From positions 1 through 49,212 of the forward strand of contig JAGCZH010000012.1 of assembly GCA_017960475.1 (NCBI GenBank): 49,212 nucleotides of DNA. Reading direction: 5' to 3'. Within the stretch, counting starts at the first letter, position 1. Each line of letters opens with the position of its first letter. The notes under the pieces were generated by a model. The model was given only the letters and a program-made list of their open reading frames with translations. It did no database searches and was not told the origin of the DNA. This document shows, in pieces, positions 15,532 through 25,023 of the stretch. This DNA is from Bacteroidales bacterium. Its GTDB lineage: Bacteria; Bacteroidota; Bacteroidia; Bacteroidales; P3. Position numbers and translations under genes: made by a program.

Positions 15532-18500
15532 TTATTTGATGACCTCCACGACACCATTACGCTGGATATCGCCAAGGTAGCCCTTTCCTGTGAAGCGCCA
15601 GAAGTATGTACCGGCAGGAATATTGTCGGCGGCAGGATCCCAGAAATCCTCATCCTTGGAGATATTCTCTTTATAGAAAACTCTCTTACCCCAACGGTCA
15701 TAAATGGCCAGTGAGTTGTTGGGATAGCCAAGTCCGTCGACAAGGTTACGAATGATAAATCTGTCGTTGACGCCGTCGCCGTTAGGAGTCACAGCATTGG
15801 GGAATTGCAGGAAGTCGTTGACAAGGAGAATTCTGTTCTCGACAGTGTCGCGGCATTCCACAACATTGCCACTGGGACCAATATTCTTGGTCATAGCTAT
15901 GAGACGTGCCACATAACTACCCGAAATATCGCTGCCATCAGTCTCCCATTCGAATGAGGGATTGACATCGGTAAGAGTGTGATAGGATATGTGGTTGTCA
16001 CGGTCATACTGGATTTCCCAATAGTATTTGTTGTTGTCGCTTTGAGGAATGGTGAGGTTATTGAAAGTCACCATTGGATGTGTAACGGTTGGGTTCATGG
16101 GTTCCCATGAGAAGCGCGCATCGGGGCTGGAGTAGACAGTCACCAGATTATGGTATACCAACGAGTCGTTGCAACCATGTTCACTGCGTACGAAGTATTT
16201 GAAGTCATACTGACCAGTGCCATAGGTGTGTGTAGGGCTCTCGTTGCGTGACGAGTCACCGTCACCGAAGACCCAGAGATATGTATTACCATACTGAGAA
16301 GTGTTTTCAAAATGGATAGTGTATGGCTCACATCCCTCAAGAGGATACACACCTGGGTCGAAATTAGGCAGAGGCTGGTGGTTGATGTTGACACGTACCG
16401 AGTCGCGGGTACGGCAGGTGGTGCTATTCCAGTGGTTCTCGACGTCCACAGTATAAAGAGTGGAGCTACCCATCATAGATTGAGTCGATATTGTATCTGT
16501 AGTCTGTCCAAAAGGATCCCATTTGAAAGTATATGCGGTATCGGTATGACGGTCCTTAGCATCGAGAACTATAGTCTGGACATCGCAGATGAGCAGAGTG
16601 TCACCAATGTTAGGTTCGGGCGACCATACACTTTGAATAGCTGTGGAAGTATCCCATATACAGCCAAACTCATCGTAGATTCTTACCTTGATGGGGAAAT
16701 AACCAGCAGTATCGTGTGAGGAAATAATAGAACGAGTGGGTTCACGGTTGTCAATGTTCAGACCTCTCCAATAGCCAAGGTCGAAATCGCCATAGTTGGA
16801 GTCGGGCTGCCAGATAACAGAGTCGATGGCAACCTGATATTCACATCCTGTACCGGAGCTGATGCCACAGAAATCCAGAGCCCATGAGAAAATCCAGCCA
16901 TTGTCACCTGGCCATGGGTCGCATACCTGAATAGACCAGTCACCATTAAGCGGGCAGCCTACAAGTTCATGGAAATCGGATGCCGGGAGGTAATAGGAAC
17001 TTTTACCCTCGTGGTCGCTAGGATGTTTATGGCTAAAATTGGTTCTATTAGGAGCGACTTGACCTGCTCTAACATAAGGAGCGGGAATAACATCGAAGAC
17101 AACTTCAGGGATAACATCAATCCAGTCACCAGTTTGGAAATAATCACGTGGCTCTTCGTCAGCCGACGAAACATTGGCGGCGACACCCCTGTTCAGTTTA
17201 TAATCCTTGTTGCGGGAGAAGCAGTAATCCATACCAATACCATACATGTTGCAGAGAGAGTCGCAATATGAACCATTGGGAACACTACTTCCTTGTCCGC
17301 TTGGACATGTCGAAGAACCATCATAAGTACCACTTGAGCCGCCATAAGGAATACCAATTTTGGTACTCAGTGAACCATACGATCCTTGAGGAACCAATTG
17401 TGGATCATAAGAATGGTCAAAATTGGGGTTGCCGAATTTTAAACCAGCCTTTTGTCCTGTAGGGCAAATGATGCGGATATTATAGTCTCCGTTCCAAGAA
17501 TGCTCATGGTTGATACAGATTGAGCAGATATCTTCAGCCGACTGTACAGTACGTCCGGGAGGGAAGTCGTCAAAATGGATAGGCGCCTGGAAGCAGCCAT
17601 CGTCGTCAGCGTCAACGCAACCGATACCCATACCATCCGGGAGGAAGGTCTTACAAGAGATAGATCTTGATTTGGCCTTGGCGAAACTAATGTGCTGCAT
17701 ACCGATGGTGGCATTACCGCCGCTATAGCCAATGTTCACGATGGCGGAGTCGGTGGTACACATAGGATTAAGATTGTAGATGGTCTTCACTGGGTTCTGT
17801 GCGATACGCACCTTCACAGCCTCATGTACCAGAGAGCGGCATCCGCGAATATCCGTAAGCTTAAGAGTCACATCGTAGCAGTCCAAGTCGGTATAAGCGG
17901 CAGGAGCAAGATTCATAGCGATACCACTGGTGTCATGACCATTACCAAAGTTCCATTCGAAGAGAGATGAGTAATCCCCTGCACCATAAGCGTAATCATT
18001 TGTATATTCGCCATGACCGCTGAAGATCACACCCTCGCCCAAACAGAGGTGTACACCACGGAACCACTGGGTATCCAGCGTGTATTGGGATGAATCTGCC
18101 GACCAGTTTGTATCAACCTGCGTGGCCATTCTGGTATATGCGGTATCAACAATGACACCATTTTTGGTTTTATAGTAAACACTGTCAATAACAGGGATTA
18201 TGGTCTCGCACTTCTCGCGGCAACGAGCCTCTATAGAAAAACCCTTGCCGGTTTGGCCATCACCATTGGTTTTAAAACGAATGGTGAGTTTGCCCGACTG
18301 GTTTAAAGTAGAGGGATATATCGTCGCGTGGTACAACGAGTTGTAATTATTATTAGACACATACCTTGCAAGATAGGTTGTGTTTGGACCGTCGTGGACG
18401 AACAGAGTGTCACCAGGATCAATATCAAACTCATTGAAATAAAGACCCAATGCCTGCTCACCCTCGCAGACCGCGGTATCGATGGTAACCCACCTATTAA

Positions 18501-18690
18501 AAGGTCCGTCAAGATATTTGCCCGACGTAGTGTTTTCGCTACCAAGCATCAGATAGTGCTGACCTTGGTATACGACAAGGCTGACTGTGGTTCCATGGGT
18601 AGATCCGTCAAGGGTATACGATCCCGGCATCTGCGCCATACCCATCGTCAGGGCCATTAAGAAAAGAAGCAAAACAGCAATTCGTTTCAT
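15532..18690 (-). CDS. Large secreted T9SS type B (gliding-motility-type CTD) protein with CUB, P-domain-like and PKD modules
   Basis: A 1052-residue protein with a signal peptide (MKRIAVLLLFLMALTMGMAQ). Residues 20-150 resemble a CUB domain (GDTLFVHDGPNTTYLARY). A PKD-like 'FEWNFGNGHDTSG' lies near 240. A proprotein-convertase P-domain-like region runs from about 385 to 610, with SWNGDYNIRIICP and LNGDWSIQVCDPWPGDNGW. A clear PKD domain (YLWVFGDGDSSRNESPTHTY) is near 810. The C-terminal ~90 residues, PNAVTPNGDGVNDRF ... YDRWGKRVFY ... IPAGTYFWRF ... VVEVIK, are a type B sorting domain. It should be exported by T9SS. No enzyme active site is visible; the role is probably surface adhesion or scaffolding. 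The family of the full-length protein is not recognised. Confidence 0.88.
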   Translation of the reverse strand: MKRIAVLLLFLMALTMGMAQMPGSYTLDGSTHGTTVSLVVYQGQHYLMLGSENTTSGKYLDGPFNRWVTIDTAVCEGEQALGLYFNEFDIDPGDTLFVHDGPNTTYLARYVSNNNYNSLYHATIYPSTLNQSGKLTIRFKTNGDGQTGKGFSIEARCREKCETIIPVIDSVYYKTKNGVIVDTAYTRMATQVDTNWSADSSQYTLDTQWFRGVHLCLGEGVIFSGHGEYTNDYAYGAGDYSSLFEWNFGNGHDTSGIAMNLAPAAYTDLDCYDVTLKLTDIRGCRSLVHEAVKVRIAQNPVKTIYNLNPMCTTDSAIVNIGYSGGNATIGMQHISFAKAKSRSISCKTFLPDGMGIGCVDADDDGCFQAPIHFDDFPPGRTVQSAEDICSICINHEHSWNGDYNIRIICPTGQKAGLKFGNPNFDHSYDPQLVPQGSYGSLSTKIGIPYGGSSGTYDGSSTCPSGQGSSVPNGSYCDSLCNMYGIGMDYCFSRNKDYKLNRGVAANVSSADEEPRDYFQTGDWIDVIPEVVFDVIPAPYVRAGQVAPNRTNFSHKHPSDHEGKSSYYLPASDFHELVGCPLNGDWSIQVCDPWPGDNGWIFSWALDFCGISSGTGCEYQVAIDSVIWQPDSNYGDFDLGYWRGLNIDNREPTRSIISSHDTAGYFPIKVRIYDEFGCIWDTSTAIQSVWSPEPNIGDTLLICDVQTIVLDAKDRHTDTAYTFKWDPFGQTTDTISTQSMMGSSTLYTVDVENHWNSTTCRTRDSVRVNINHQPLPNFDPGVYPLEGCEPYTIHFENTSQYGNTYLWVFGDGDSSRNESPTHTYGTGQYDFKYFVRSEHGCNDSLVYHNLVTVYSSPDARFSWEPMNPTVTHPMVTFNNLTIPQSDNNKYYWEIQYDRDNHISYHTLTDVNPSFEWETDGSDISGSYVARLIAMTKNIGPSGNVVECRDTVENRILLVNDFLQFPNAVTPNGDGVNDRFIIRNLVDGLGYPNNSLAIYDRWGKRVFYKENISKDEDFWDPAADNIPAGTYFWRFTGKGYLGDIQRNGVVEVIK

Positions 18691-18821
18691 ATGATAAACT
18701 CTTTTTGTTTAATGTATCAAGTATTTAAATATATCCGAGATATTACTTGTCTAATATCTACCTGATAAGTGCGGTCTACGTCGAAAAAAGACGAAAAAAT
18801 ATAGTTAAAAAATCTTAAAAA

Positions 18822-19427
18822 TTATTTTATCGCTTTTCGAAGATGATTAATAAGAGCCATAAGCAATCCAAGGCAGATGAAACCGCCAGGGGCAAGAATG
18901 AAGAGCAGCATTCCGTCGGCACCTCCGATAAACGAGAAGCAGAATTTAGTTCCCGCTCCTATAGTTCCAGCACCGAGAGCCTCACGGACAATGCCAAGCA
19001 ATGTCAACGCCCAGGTGAAGCCAAGCCCCATAAAAAGACCGTCAAGTAATGAATGCCACACATTGTTCTTTGAAGCGAAAGCCTCAGCGCGTCCCAAAAC
19101 GATGCAGTTAACAACAATCAGTGGGATGAAAAGGCCCAAAGACTCATAAAGAGAGGGCAGGAAGCCCTGCATAACCATCTGGACAATGGTCACGAATGTG
19201 GCGATAACGACGATAAAGCACGGTATACGGACTTTGTCAGGCACCACACTTTTCAGCAAAGAGATAACAATGTTGGACATTATAAGCACAAATGTAGTTG
19301 CAAGGCCCATACACAATCCGTTGAGCGCCGACGTGGTAGTGGCAAGGGTTGGACACATGCCAAGCACGAGAACCCATGTGGGATTTTCCTTAATAAGGCC
19401 GTTTTTAATGATATCTGATGCTTTCAT
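18822..19427 (-). CDS. rnfE: Rnf complex subunit RnfE
   Basis: A 201-residue membrane protein with about six helices. Its signature NGLIKENPTWVLVLGMCPTLATTTSALNG and IVVNCIVLGRAEAFASKN identify RnfE rather than its paralogue RnfA. It is part of the ferredoxin:NAD+ oxidoreductase that pumps Na+ or H+. Its start overlaps the rnfG stop by one base (TAATG), which implies translational coupling. It is the last gene of the cluster here: no rnfA follows. Confidence 0.95.
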   Translation of the reverse strand: MKASDIIKNGLIKENPTWVLVLGMCPTLATTTSALNGLCMGLATTFVLIMSNIVISLLKSVVPDKVRIPCFIVVIATFVTIVQMVMQGFLPSLYESLGLFIPLIVVNCIVLGRAEAFASKNNVWHSLLDGLFMGLGFTWALTLLGIVREALGAGTIGAGTKFCFSFIGGADGMLLFILAPGGFICLGLLMALINHLRKAIK

Positions 19428-20041
19428 TATTTTGTTTCTCCTTTCTCTACTTTGAATGCGTTATAGGCGGTACCGACCAAACGGCAGAACGCGCGGGAAG
19501 TGATGGTCGAGCCCGTGATGGCATCGATCTCTCCACCGTCACCATCTTTGCTGACAGTGACCTTGTTAGTCGCCGGATTCTTTCCTATAATGCTGCCTTT
19601 GCCATCGTTCTGGAACCAGCTACTGGCTTTTGCGCCAAGACCTGGAGTCTCGTTAGAGCCGAGAATCTCATATCCTGTGATATTACCTTGGGCGTCAAAA
19701 CCGACCATAGCTGTCAAGCGACCTCCAAAACCATTGTTGTCGTACGATTCCACAGCTTTGCCCACAATGTTTCCTTCAGCGTCATAGGCGGTATAGCGTA
19801 CCAAGTCGGCATCAACATCACCTTTCGAAGTTGACATCGTGACAGTAACTGTATCGGGGGTGTAATTGTTGAATGCCGGCAACACTTTAGCCACAGCGTC
19901 AGCGACTTTTTTCTTATTCACATCCTCGATAGGGCCCTTTGTAGCATTGTTCACAAGAGCAAGGGCAAAACTTGCCACCAAAGCGATAAGCGTCAGCGAC
20001 AGGAGCATATTTTTCAGAGATGATTCTGCTTTCTTTGCCAT
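19427..20041 (-). CDS. rnfG: Rnf complex FMN-binding subunit RnfG
   Basis: A 204-residue protein with one N-terminal membrane helix (about 11-31) and a periplasmic FMN-binding domain. The covalent flavin site is the motif DAITGSTITS, with the expected attachment threonine at about residue 181 (family consensus SGATxT, here TGSTIT). GYEILGSNETPGLGAKA is the other conserved stretch. It passes electrons across the membrane within the Rnf complex. A 31-bp gap separates it from rnfD. Confidence 0.95.
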   Translation of the reverse strand: MAKKAESSLKNMLLSLTLIALVASFALALVNNATKGPIEDVNKKKVADAVAKVLPAFNNYTPDTVTVTMSTSKGDVDADLVRYTAYDAEGNIVGKAVESYDNNGFGGRLTAMVGFDAQGNITGYEILGSNETPGLGAKASSWFQNDGKGSIIGKNPATNKVTVSKDGDGGEIDAITGSTITSRAFCRLVGTAYNAFKVEKGETK

Positions 20042-20072
20042 ATCATTGTTTTTTTTCGATTCTTAGATTCAA

Positions 20073-21047
20073 TTAGTTCGCAAAACGTTTGGGTTTGCAC
20101 CAACGGTTGAGCAGCGGTGTCACCGAGTTCATGAGCAGTATGGCGAAACTAACACCTTCGGGATAGTTGCCCCAATTGCGGATGACGATGGTAAGAACGC
20201 CACAGCCAAAACCGAAAATAAGCTGACCGACCTTGGTCATAGGCGAGGTAACCATATCTGTCGCCATGAAACATGCACCCAACATTATACCTCCAGTGAG
20301 GATGGTGGTAAGCGGATCGACGAAGGCTGTCTTGTCACAGAGCCAAAGTATGCCACTAAAAATAAAAGCAGTACCGATAAAGCTAACAGGTATATGCCAA
20401 CTGATAATGCGGCGGCACAACAGATAAATGGCGCCTATCAGTATTGCGATAGCCGAAACCTCACCAAGTGAGCCACCCATGTTGCCCACAAAGTAGTCCC
20501 AGACCTGACCGGCAGCCTGCACCCCATTCTCCTTGATGAGGCCGAGTGGTGTTGCACCTGTTGTGGCGTCGGTAGTGGGGACACTGACCATCGAGAAGAG
20601 GTTCTCGCCGGGCTTGGGCCATGTGGTCATCTGGACAGGGAAAGAGATGAGCATGAAGACACGACCCACGAGAGCAGGGTTGAAAGGATTCTTACCCAAT
20701 CCGCCAAAACTCATCTTGCCGATACCTATGGCTACCAGAGCAGCGATGATGACAAGCCATATCATCTCTCTGGTCGCCGGCACATTGAATGCAAGCAATA
20801 GTCCTGTCACAACAGCGGAGCCGTCGCAGATTGTGGATTCGCATTTTATTATGAATTTTTCTATCAGCCACTGAAACAACACACAGCTTGCCACTGAGAC
20901 GAGACTGATAAGCAGAGCATTCAGTCCGAAGAAGGCTATGGCGACAATAAGGGTGGGGACCAGAGCCAAATTGACACGCCACATTATTTTTTTTGTCGAC
21001 TCGTCGCTGTGTACGTGCGGCGATCCAGATACATTCAGTAGTTTCAT
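20073..21047 (-). CDS. rnfD: Rnf complex membrane subunit RnfD
   Basis: A 324-residue protein with eight to ten hydrophobic helices, the NQR2/RnfD fold. The covalent FMN motif DATTGATPLG lies at about 160-169. GKNPFNPALVGRVFM (119-132) and the C-terminal SFAILLMNSVTPLLNRW are family hallmarks. It is a core membrane flavoprotein of the complex. A 47-bp gap separates it from rnfC. Confidence 0.96.
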   Translation of the reverse strand: MKLLNVSGSPHVHSDESTKKIMWRVNLALVPTLIVAIAFFGLNALLISLVSVASCVLFQWLIEKFIIKCESTICDGSAVVTGLLLAFNVPATREMIWLVIIAALVAIGIGKMSFGGLGKNPFNPALVGRVFMLISFPVQMTTWPKPGENLFSMVSVPTTDATTGATPLGLIKENGVQAAGQVWDYFVGNMGGSLGEVSAIAILIGAIYLLCRRIISWHIPVSFIGTAFIFSGILWLCDKTAFVDPLTTILTGGIMLGACFMATDMVTSPMTKVGQLIFGFGCGVLTIVIRNWGNYPEGVSFAILLMNSVTPLLNRWCKPKRFAN

Positions 21048-21094
21048 ATCAGTATTTATTATTGTATACTTATATATTTACTTATTCATGATAT

Positions 21095-22429
21095 TTATTT
21101 CTTTTTTGCCATCAGAATGCCACGATAAAGGTTCTTGCCGAGTCTTATCTCATCAAGCAGAGGCTTGTTGGCGGGACATGAGAAGAAGCAGCATCCGCAT
21201 TCTATACAATCAAGGATGTTATGAGTACCAGCCTCTTCAATGCGACGGTTTTTGACAAGCGAAGAGAAGAGATAGGGCTCAAGACCCATAGGACATGCGT
21301 TCATACACTTGCCACAACGTATACAGTTGCTCTCGACAGCACGTTCTGCCTCTCCCTCATCAATAACGAGCACACTCGATGCTCCCTTTGTGGTAGGACC
21401 GTCCAAATTGCATACAGCCTTACCCATCATAGGACCGCCGCTGATAACCTTTCCGGTCGTCTCTGGCAGCCCCTCGCTCATGGCATGAGCTATAATGTCG
21501 CTATAAGTGACACCGAAACGGACATGATAGTTATGCTGCGCTTGCAGTTTCTTTCCCGTGACAGTGAGGATGTTCTCTATAAGAGGTTTGTTTTTCTGCA
21601 CAGCCTCATATACAGCAAATGCTGTACCCACATTGTTAACGACACAGCCTACATCGATAGGCAACTTACCCGATGGGACACGGCGGCCAGTGATGGCATT
21701 GATAAGCTGTTTCTCCGCACCCTGTGGATATTTGACCTTCAGTGGCTCCACAACAATACCTTCAAATTTTTGGGCCATTTCCGTCATTACCCTGATTGGC
21801 TCCGGTTTGTTGTTCTCAATTCCGATATAGGCCTTGGGAACGCCAAGAGCCTTGCGAAGAATGTTTACTCCGATGCAAATCTCTTCGGCATGCTCAACCA
21901 TAACGCGATGGTCACTGGTGAGATATGGCTCGCACTCGACAGCATTGATGATAAGATACTCAGCCTTTTTGTCGGGAGCGATGGAGTATTTGATATGTGT
22001 GGGGAATGTGGCTCCTCCAAGACCCACAACGCCCATCTCTTTCAGTTTGTCAACTATTTCTTTGGGTTCCAGCGTGCACTCGCGCTTGATATCGGGAGTG
22101 CGGTCTATTGACTCTTCCCACTCGTCGCCTTCGACATTGATATAGATCGCAGGCTTGGCAAGACCAAAAGCATCTTTGCAGCTGTCAATCTTTGCAACAG
22201 TGCCGCTGAATGGCGAATGGACGTTGGCACACATGAAAGCCTCGGCCTTGCCTATTAGCTGACCCACTTTCACTTTGTCGCCCTTGGCGACACACGGTGT
22301 GGCAGGAGCTCCCAAGTGCTGGTTCATAAGAATAACGGCGGTTTTAGGCAGAGGGAACTCTTCTATGACAGCCGTTGTCGATATTTTGTTCTCTTCGGGG
22401 TGGACACCACCCATTGCGAATGTCTTCAT
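21095..22429 (-). CDS. rnfC: Rnf complex NADH/ferredoxin-interacting subunit RnfC
   Basis: A 444-residue peripheral subunit. It has an N-terminal barrel-sandwich (GGVHPEENK; VKVGQLIGKAEAFMCANVHSP), the FMN/NADH domain with VGLGGATFPTHIKY (glycine-rich, about 147-160), a SLBB segment, and two 4Fe-4S motifs: CIRCGKCMNACP and CIECGCCFFSCP. It is the NAD-facing end of the electron path. It lies 30 bp downstream of rnfB. Confidence 0.97.
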   Translation of the reverse strand: MKTFAMGGVHPEENKISTTAVIEEFPLPKTAVILMNQHLGAPATPCVAKGDKVKVGQLIGKAEAFMCANVHSPFSGTVAKIDSCKDAFGLAKPAIYINVEGDEWEESIDRTPDIKRECTLEPKEIVDKLKEMGVVGLGGATFPTHIKYSIAPDKKAEYLIINAVECEPYLTSDHRVMVEHAEEICIGVNILRKALGVPKAYIGIENNKPEPIRVMTEMAQKFEGIVVEPLKVKYPQGAEKQLINAITGRRVPSGKLPIDVGCVVNNVGTAFAVYEAVQKNKPLIENILTVTGKKLQAQHNYHVRFGVTYSDIIAHAMSEGLPETTGKVISGGPMMGKAVCNLDGPTTKGASSVLVIDEGEAERAVESNCIRCGKCMNACPMGLEPYLFSSLVKNRRIEEAGTHNILDCIECGCCFFSCPANKPLLDEIRLGKNLYRGILMAKKK

Positions 22430-22459
22430 ATCTTCGTTACTAAAGCTGATTGAATATTA

Positions 22460-23368
22460 TTATGCGTTAGTGGTGCTGCCATCGTTGACAGGCGCGGCCT
22501 GAGACTGGGAGACAGGCTGCTCTGGCTGAGGTTGCGCCGGACGGTCAACCTTTGGTGGAAAATTAACAGCATGGATGGCGCCTGTGGGGCACTCGGCCAC
22601 ACATTTGCGGCACAACTTGCAAACGTTGAAATCAATATATGCGAGATTGTTCTCTACAGTTATAGCGCCAAAGGGACAGGTCTTGGCACACTTACCGCAG
22701 CCTATACAAGCCGCAGAGCAGGACTTGCGAGCGTCAGCACCCTTTTCCTTATTGCGGCAAGCGACGTAAACACGACGGTTCTTCATACCCTTCTTGCGCA
22801 ACTCAATAATACCACGCGGACAGGCCTTGACACAAGCTCCACAAGCCACACACTTGTCCTCATTGACAACTGGCAGGCCTGTTTCGGGATCTATACTTAG
22901 AGCGTCAAACTGACAAGCGCGGGCACAATTGCCAAGACCAAGACAGCCATAAGAGCATCCACTTTCGCCAGTGTAAAGGCTGTTGGCGAAAGCACAGTCC
23001 TGCATTCCTTGGTAATGTGTTTTTGCAGGAGCGTTGGCACATGTGCCATTGCAACGTACCACAGCGACCTCTGGCTCTTTTTCCTCAGGAGTGCAACCAA
23101 GTATAGCAGCCACCTTCTTAGCCACCTCGGCGCCACCGGCAGGACAACTAAGACCTTCCATGTTACCTTGCTTGACAAAAGCCTCAGCCATGGCACGGCA
23201 ACCAGCACGACCACAACCACCGCAGTTTGCGCCGGGGAGAGCCTCGGCGACTTCGTCAATCAATGGGTCTTCAACCACTTTAAATTTCTGTGCCACAAAG
23301 TACAAAACCACGGCGAATATAGCTCCCGTGATTCCCAGTACCAGCACTGCAGACCATATTCCTGTCAT
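22460..23368 (-). CDS. rnfB: Rnf complex iron-sulfur subunit RnfB
   Basis: A 302-residue protein with an N-terminal membrane anchor (about 5-25), a 4Fe-4S motif CGGCGRAGCRAMAEA (about 49-63) and three or four further ferredoxin-like clusters (CVACGACVKACP, CIGCGKCAKTCP, CKLCRKCVAECP). It receives electrons from ferredoxin. The C-terminal ~30 residues are a P/Q/S-rich tail. It is the first gene of the operon, preceded by a -7 box at 23417-23424 and divergent from the stress-protein gene. Confidence 0.97.
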   Translation of the reverse strand: MTGIWSAVLVLGITGAIFAVVLYFVAQKFKVVEDPLIDEVAEALPGANCGGCGRAGCRAMAEAFVKQGNMEGLSCPAGGAEVAKKVAAILGCTPEEKEPEVAVVRCNGTCANAPAKTHYQGMQDCAFANSLYTGESGCSYGCLGLGNCARACQFDALSIDPETGLPVVNEDKCVACGACVKACPRGIIELRKKGMKNRRVYVACRNKEKGADARKSCSAACIGCGKCAKTCPFGAITVENNLAYIDFNVCKLCRKCVAECPTGAIHAVNFPPKVDRPAQPQPEQPVSQSQAAPVNDGSTTNA

Positions 23369-23416
23369 AATTGATGATATTTAGTTCTTTTATGGATTTT
23401 ACATAATTATAAAATG

Positions 23417-23424
23417 CAAATTTA
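23417..23424 (-). promoter_or_regulatory. -7 box of the rnf operon (TAAATTTG)
   Basis: It matches TAnnTTTG on the minus strand, 49 bp before the rnfB start codon. No convincing -33 element. Confidence 0.55.
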
Positions 23425-23592
23425 CACATTTTTTCGCTATTGTTATCGTATTTTTTCAATGATTATTAACAAATATTTAATAAATACTTATTTCTGTGGA
23501 GTTTATCATGATAATATCTTTTAAAAGAATGCAACAAAAAAGCATTTTTATAAGAGGAAAAAAATACTTTAAAAAGTTTTTAAGGTAAATAT

Positions 23593-23623
23593 TTTGCCAA
23601 TATAAAAAAAAGTAGTAATTTTG
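23593..23623 (+). promoter_or_regulatory. Complete Bacteroidota promoter of the universal stress protein gene
   Basis: TTTG at 23593-23596, a 19-nt spacer, and TAATTTTG at 23616-23623. The ATG is 31 bp downstream. Confidence 0.8.
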
Positions 23624-23654
23624 TACCCGAAATCAAACGAAAAAAACATCCATC

Positions 23655-24470
23655 ATGAACAACATTATTGTCGGTTTCGACTTCTCAACCGGATCGGCTA
23701 ATGCCGTTGATTTAACCATAGATATCGCCAACCGTTGGCATTCGGACATTCGCCTTGTATATGTTAAAAAAGAAGGCGAGGATGAAACTCCAATCCGTGC
23801 AGAAATTGAACGCCGTAACGCTGGCGTTGAGCATCTCCTAAAAGACATCAAACTCGAATACGTTATCAGAGAAGGCAAAGTGTCTGAACAGCTCGCCATG
23901 CAAGCCATTGAAGACCAAGCTCTCATGATTGTGGTAGGAACTCATGGCATGTCTGGTTTCGAAACGAACTGGATTGGAAAAAACACCTATCGTACAATAA
24001 CCGAGGCACCCGTCCCCGTGTTATCGGTACGTGAAGATTTTAATTTCCACAAAGACCTGGAACGCATAGTTATCCCATTGGACAGCACCAACGAGACCCG
24101 TCAAAAGGTTCCTTTCGCAACCAGAATGGCCAAAACGTTCGGCTCAACAGTTTACCTGCTGGGGCTCAATACTTCCGACTCCAAAGACATCACCACCCTA
24201 GTGAGAGGCTATGTGGAACAGGTGGAGAAATATCTTGACAAATATGAAGTCAAACACGTCACCGAATATCTTGACGCAAAGAAAAACCTCACTGTCTCCA
24301 CTCTTGAGTATGCCGATCAAATCAATGCCGACCTCATCGTCATCATGACTGAGCAGGAAAAAGCGTTAACCGCATGGTTACTTGGAAATTATGCGCAGCA
24401 AATGCTCCATCTTTCCAAACACCCCATCCTTTCAATACGCCCCGAACAGATTGGATCTCAATCGAGGTAG
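23655..24470 (+). CDS. Universal stress protein, two Usp domains
   Basis: A 271-residue cytoplasmic protein formed by two tandem Usp folds (about 1-130 and 135-271). The first has the nucleotide-site pattern VVGTHGMSGFETNWIGKNTYR (G-x2-G-x9-G type) and begins NNIIVGFDFSTGSANAV. The second, IVIPLDSTNE ... LIVIMTEQEKALTAWLLGNYAQQML, is degenerate in the glycine motif. The role is inferred only as a stress or energy-state response. It has a well-formed promoter and runs into the SPOR gene 17 bp downstream. Confidence 0.9.
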   Translation: MNNIIVGFDFSTGSANAVDLTIDIANRWHSDIRLVYVKKEGEDETPIRAEIERRNAGVEHLLKDIKLEYVIREGKVSEQLAMQAIEDQALMIVVGTHGMSGFETNWIGKNTYRTITEAPVPVLSVREDFNFHKDLERIVIPLDSTNETRQKVPFATRMAKTFGSTVYLLGLNTSDSKDITTLVRGYVEQVEKYLDKYEVKHVTEYLDAKKNLTVSTLEYADQINADLIVIMTEQEKALTAWLLGNYAQQMLHLSKHPILSIRPEQIGSQSR

Positions 24471-24487
24471 GACAATAATATCACGAC

Positions 24488-24937
24488 ATGCGAAAAATCA
24501 CACTTTTGCTGTGCGCTGTTTTATTCATGTGCACCAACATCAATGCTCAATCACGCAAAGGGAAGATCGAGATAACCGGTGATTTAAAAGTCAGCGAACT
24601 GGTCAAGAAACATATCGAGTTTAATGACCGCTTGCAGACTATCAAAGGATATCGTATCCAAATAGCCGCTATGTCGGGGGCCAATTCACGAAACCAGGCT
24701 TTTGAGCTTAAACGGCAATTCAAAGAAAAATATCCCGATGTTGAAGTATACATCTCCTACGTTGAATCAAACTTTAAAATCAAAGTAGGTGATTTCACTT
24801 CAAAATTAGACGCTTATGTCTTCATGCAAAAAATCAAAAGTGTGTATCCCGGAACCATATGTGTCGACAACGTCTATCCCATACATCCCGACATGTCGAA
24901 CATCATTCCCGAAACTGACGACGACGCTGACTTATAG
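24488..24937 (+). CDS. Secreted SPOR-domain protein
   Basis: A 149-residue protein with a signal peptide (MRKITLLLCAVLFMCTNINAQ). The SPOR domain is at about 48-135 (YRIQIAAMSGANSRNQAFELKRQF ... FKIKVGDFTSKLDAYVFMQKIKS). SPOR domains bind denuded peptidoglycan, often at division sites. The signal lacks a lipobox cysteine, so it is a soluble periplasmic protein. The tail is acidic (ETDDDADL). It follows the stress-protein gene and ends at a strong terminator. Confidence 0.88.
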   Translation: MRKITLLLCAVLFMCTNINAQSRKGKIEITGDLKVSELVKKHIEFNDRLQTIKGYRIQIAAMSGANSRNQAFELKRQFKEKYPDVEVYISYVESNFKIKVGDFTSKLDAYVFMQKIKSVYPGTICVDNVYPIHPDMSNIIPETDDDADL

Positions 24938-24954
24938 AGAATAAGCATACAAAG

Positions 24955-24985
24955 AAAAAGGCCGCTAAACTTTAGCGGCCTTTTT
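24955..24985. terminator. Bidirectional terminator between the SPOR gene and rpoD
   Basis: AAAAAGGCCGCTAAA pairs with TTTAGCGGCCTTTTT around a 1-nt centre, a very strong hairpin with A- and T-runs serving both directions. Confidence 0.92.
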
Positions 24986-25023
24986 CATTGCTTGTTGCAT
25001 ATCTGACAAATCCAGAAGTCACA

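Noticed and set aside
18691..18821. Search for a degenerate rnfA after rnfE
   Set aside because: No membrane-helix coding pattern or RnfA motif in any frame; the stretch is plain A/T-rich leader of the T9SS gene and rnfE tail.
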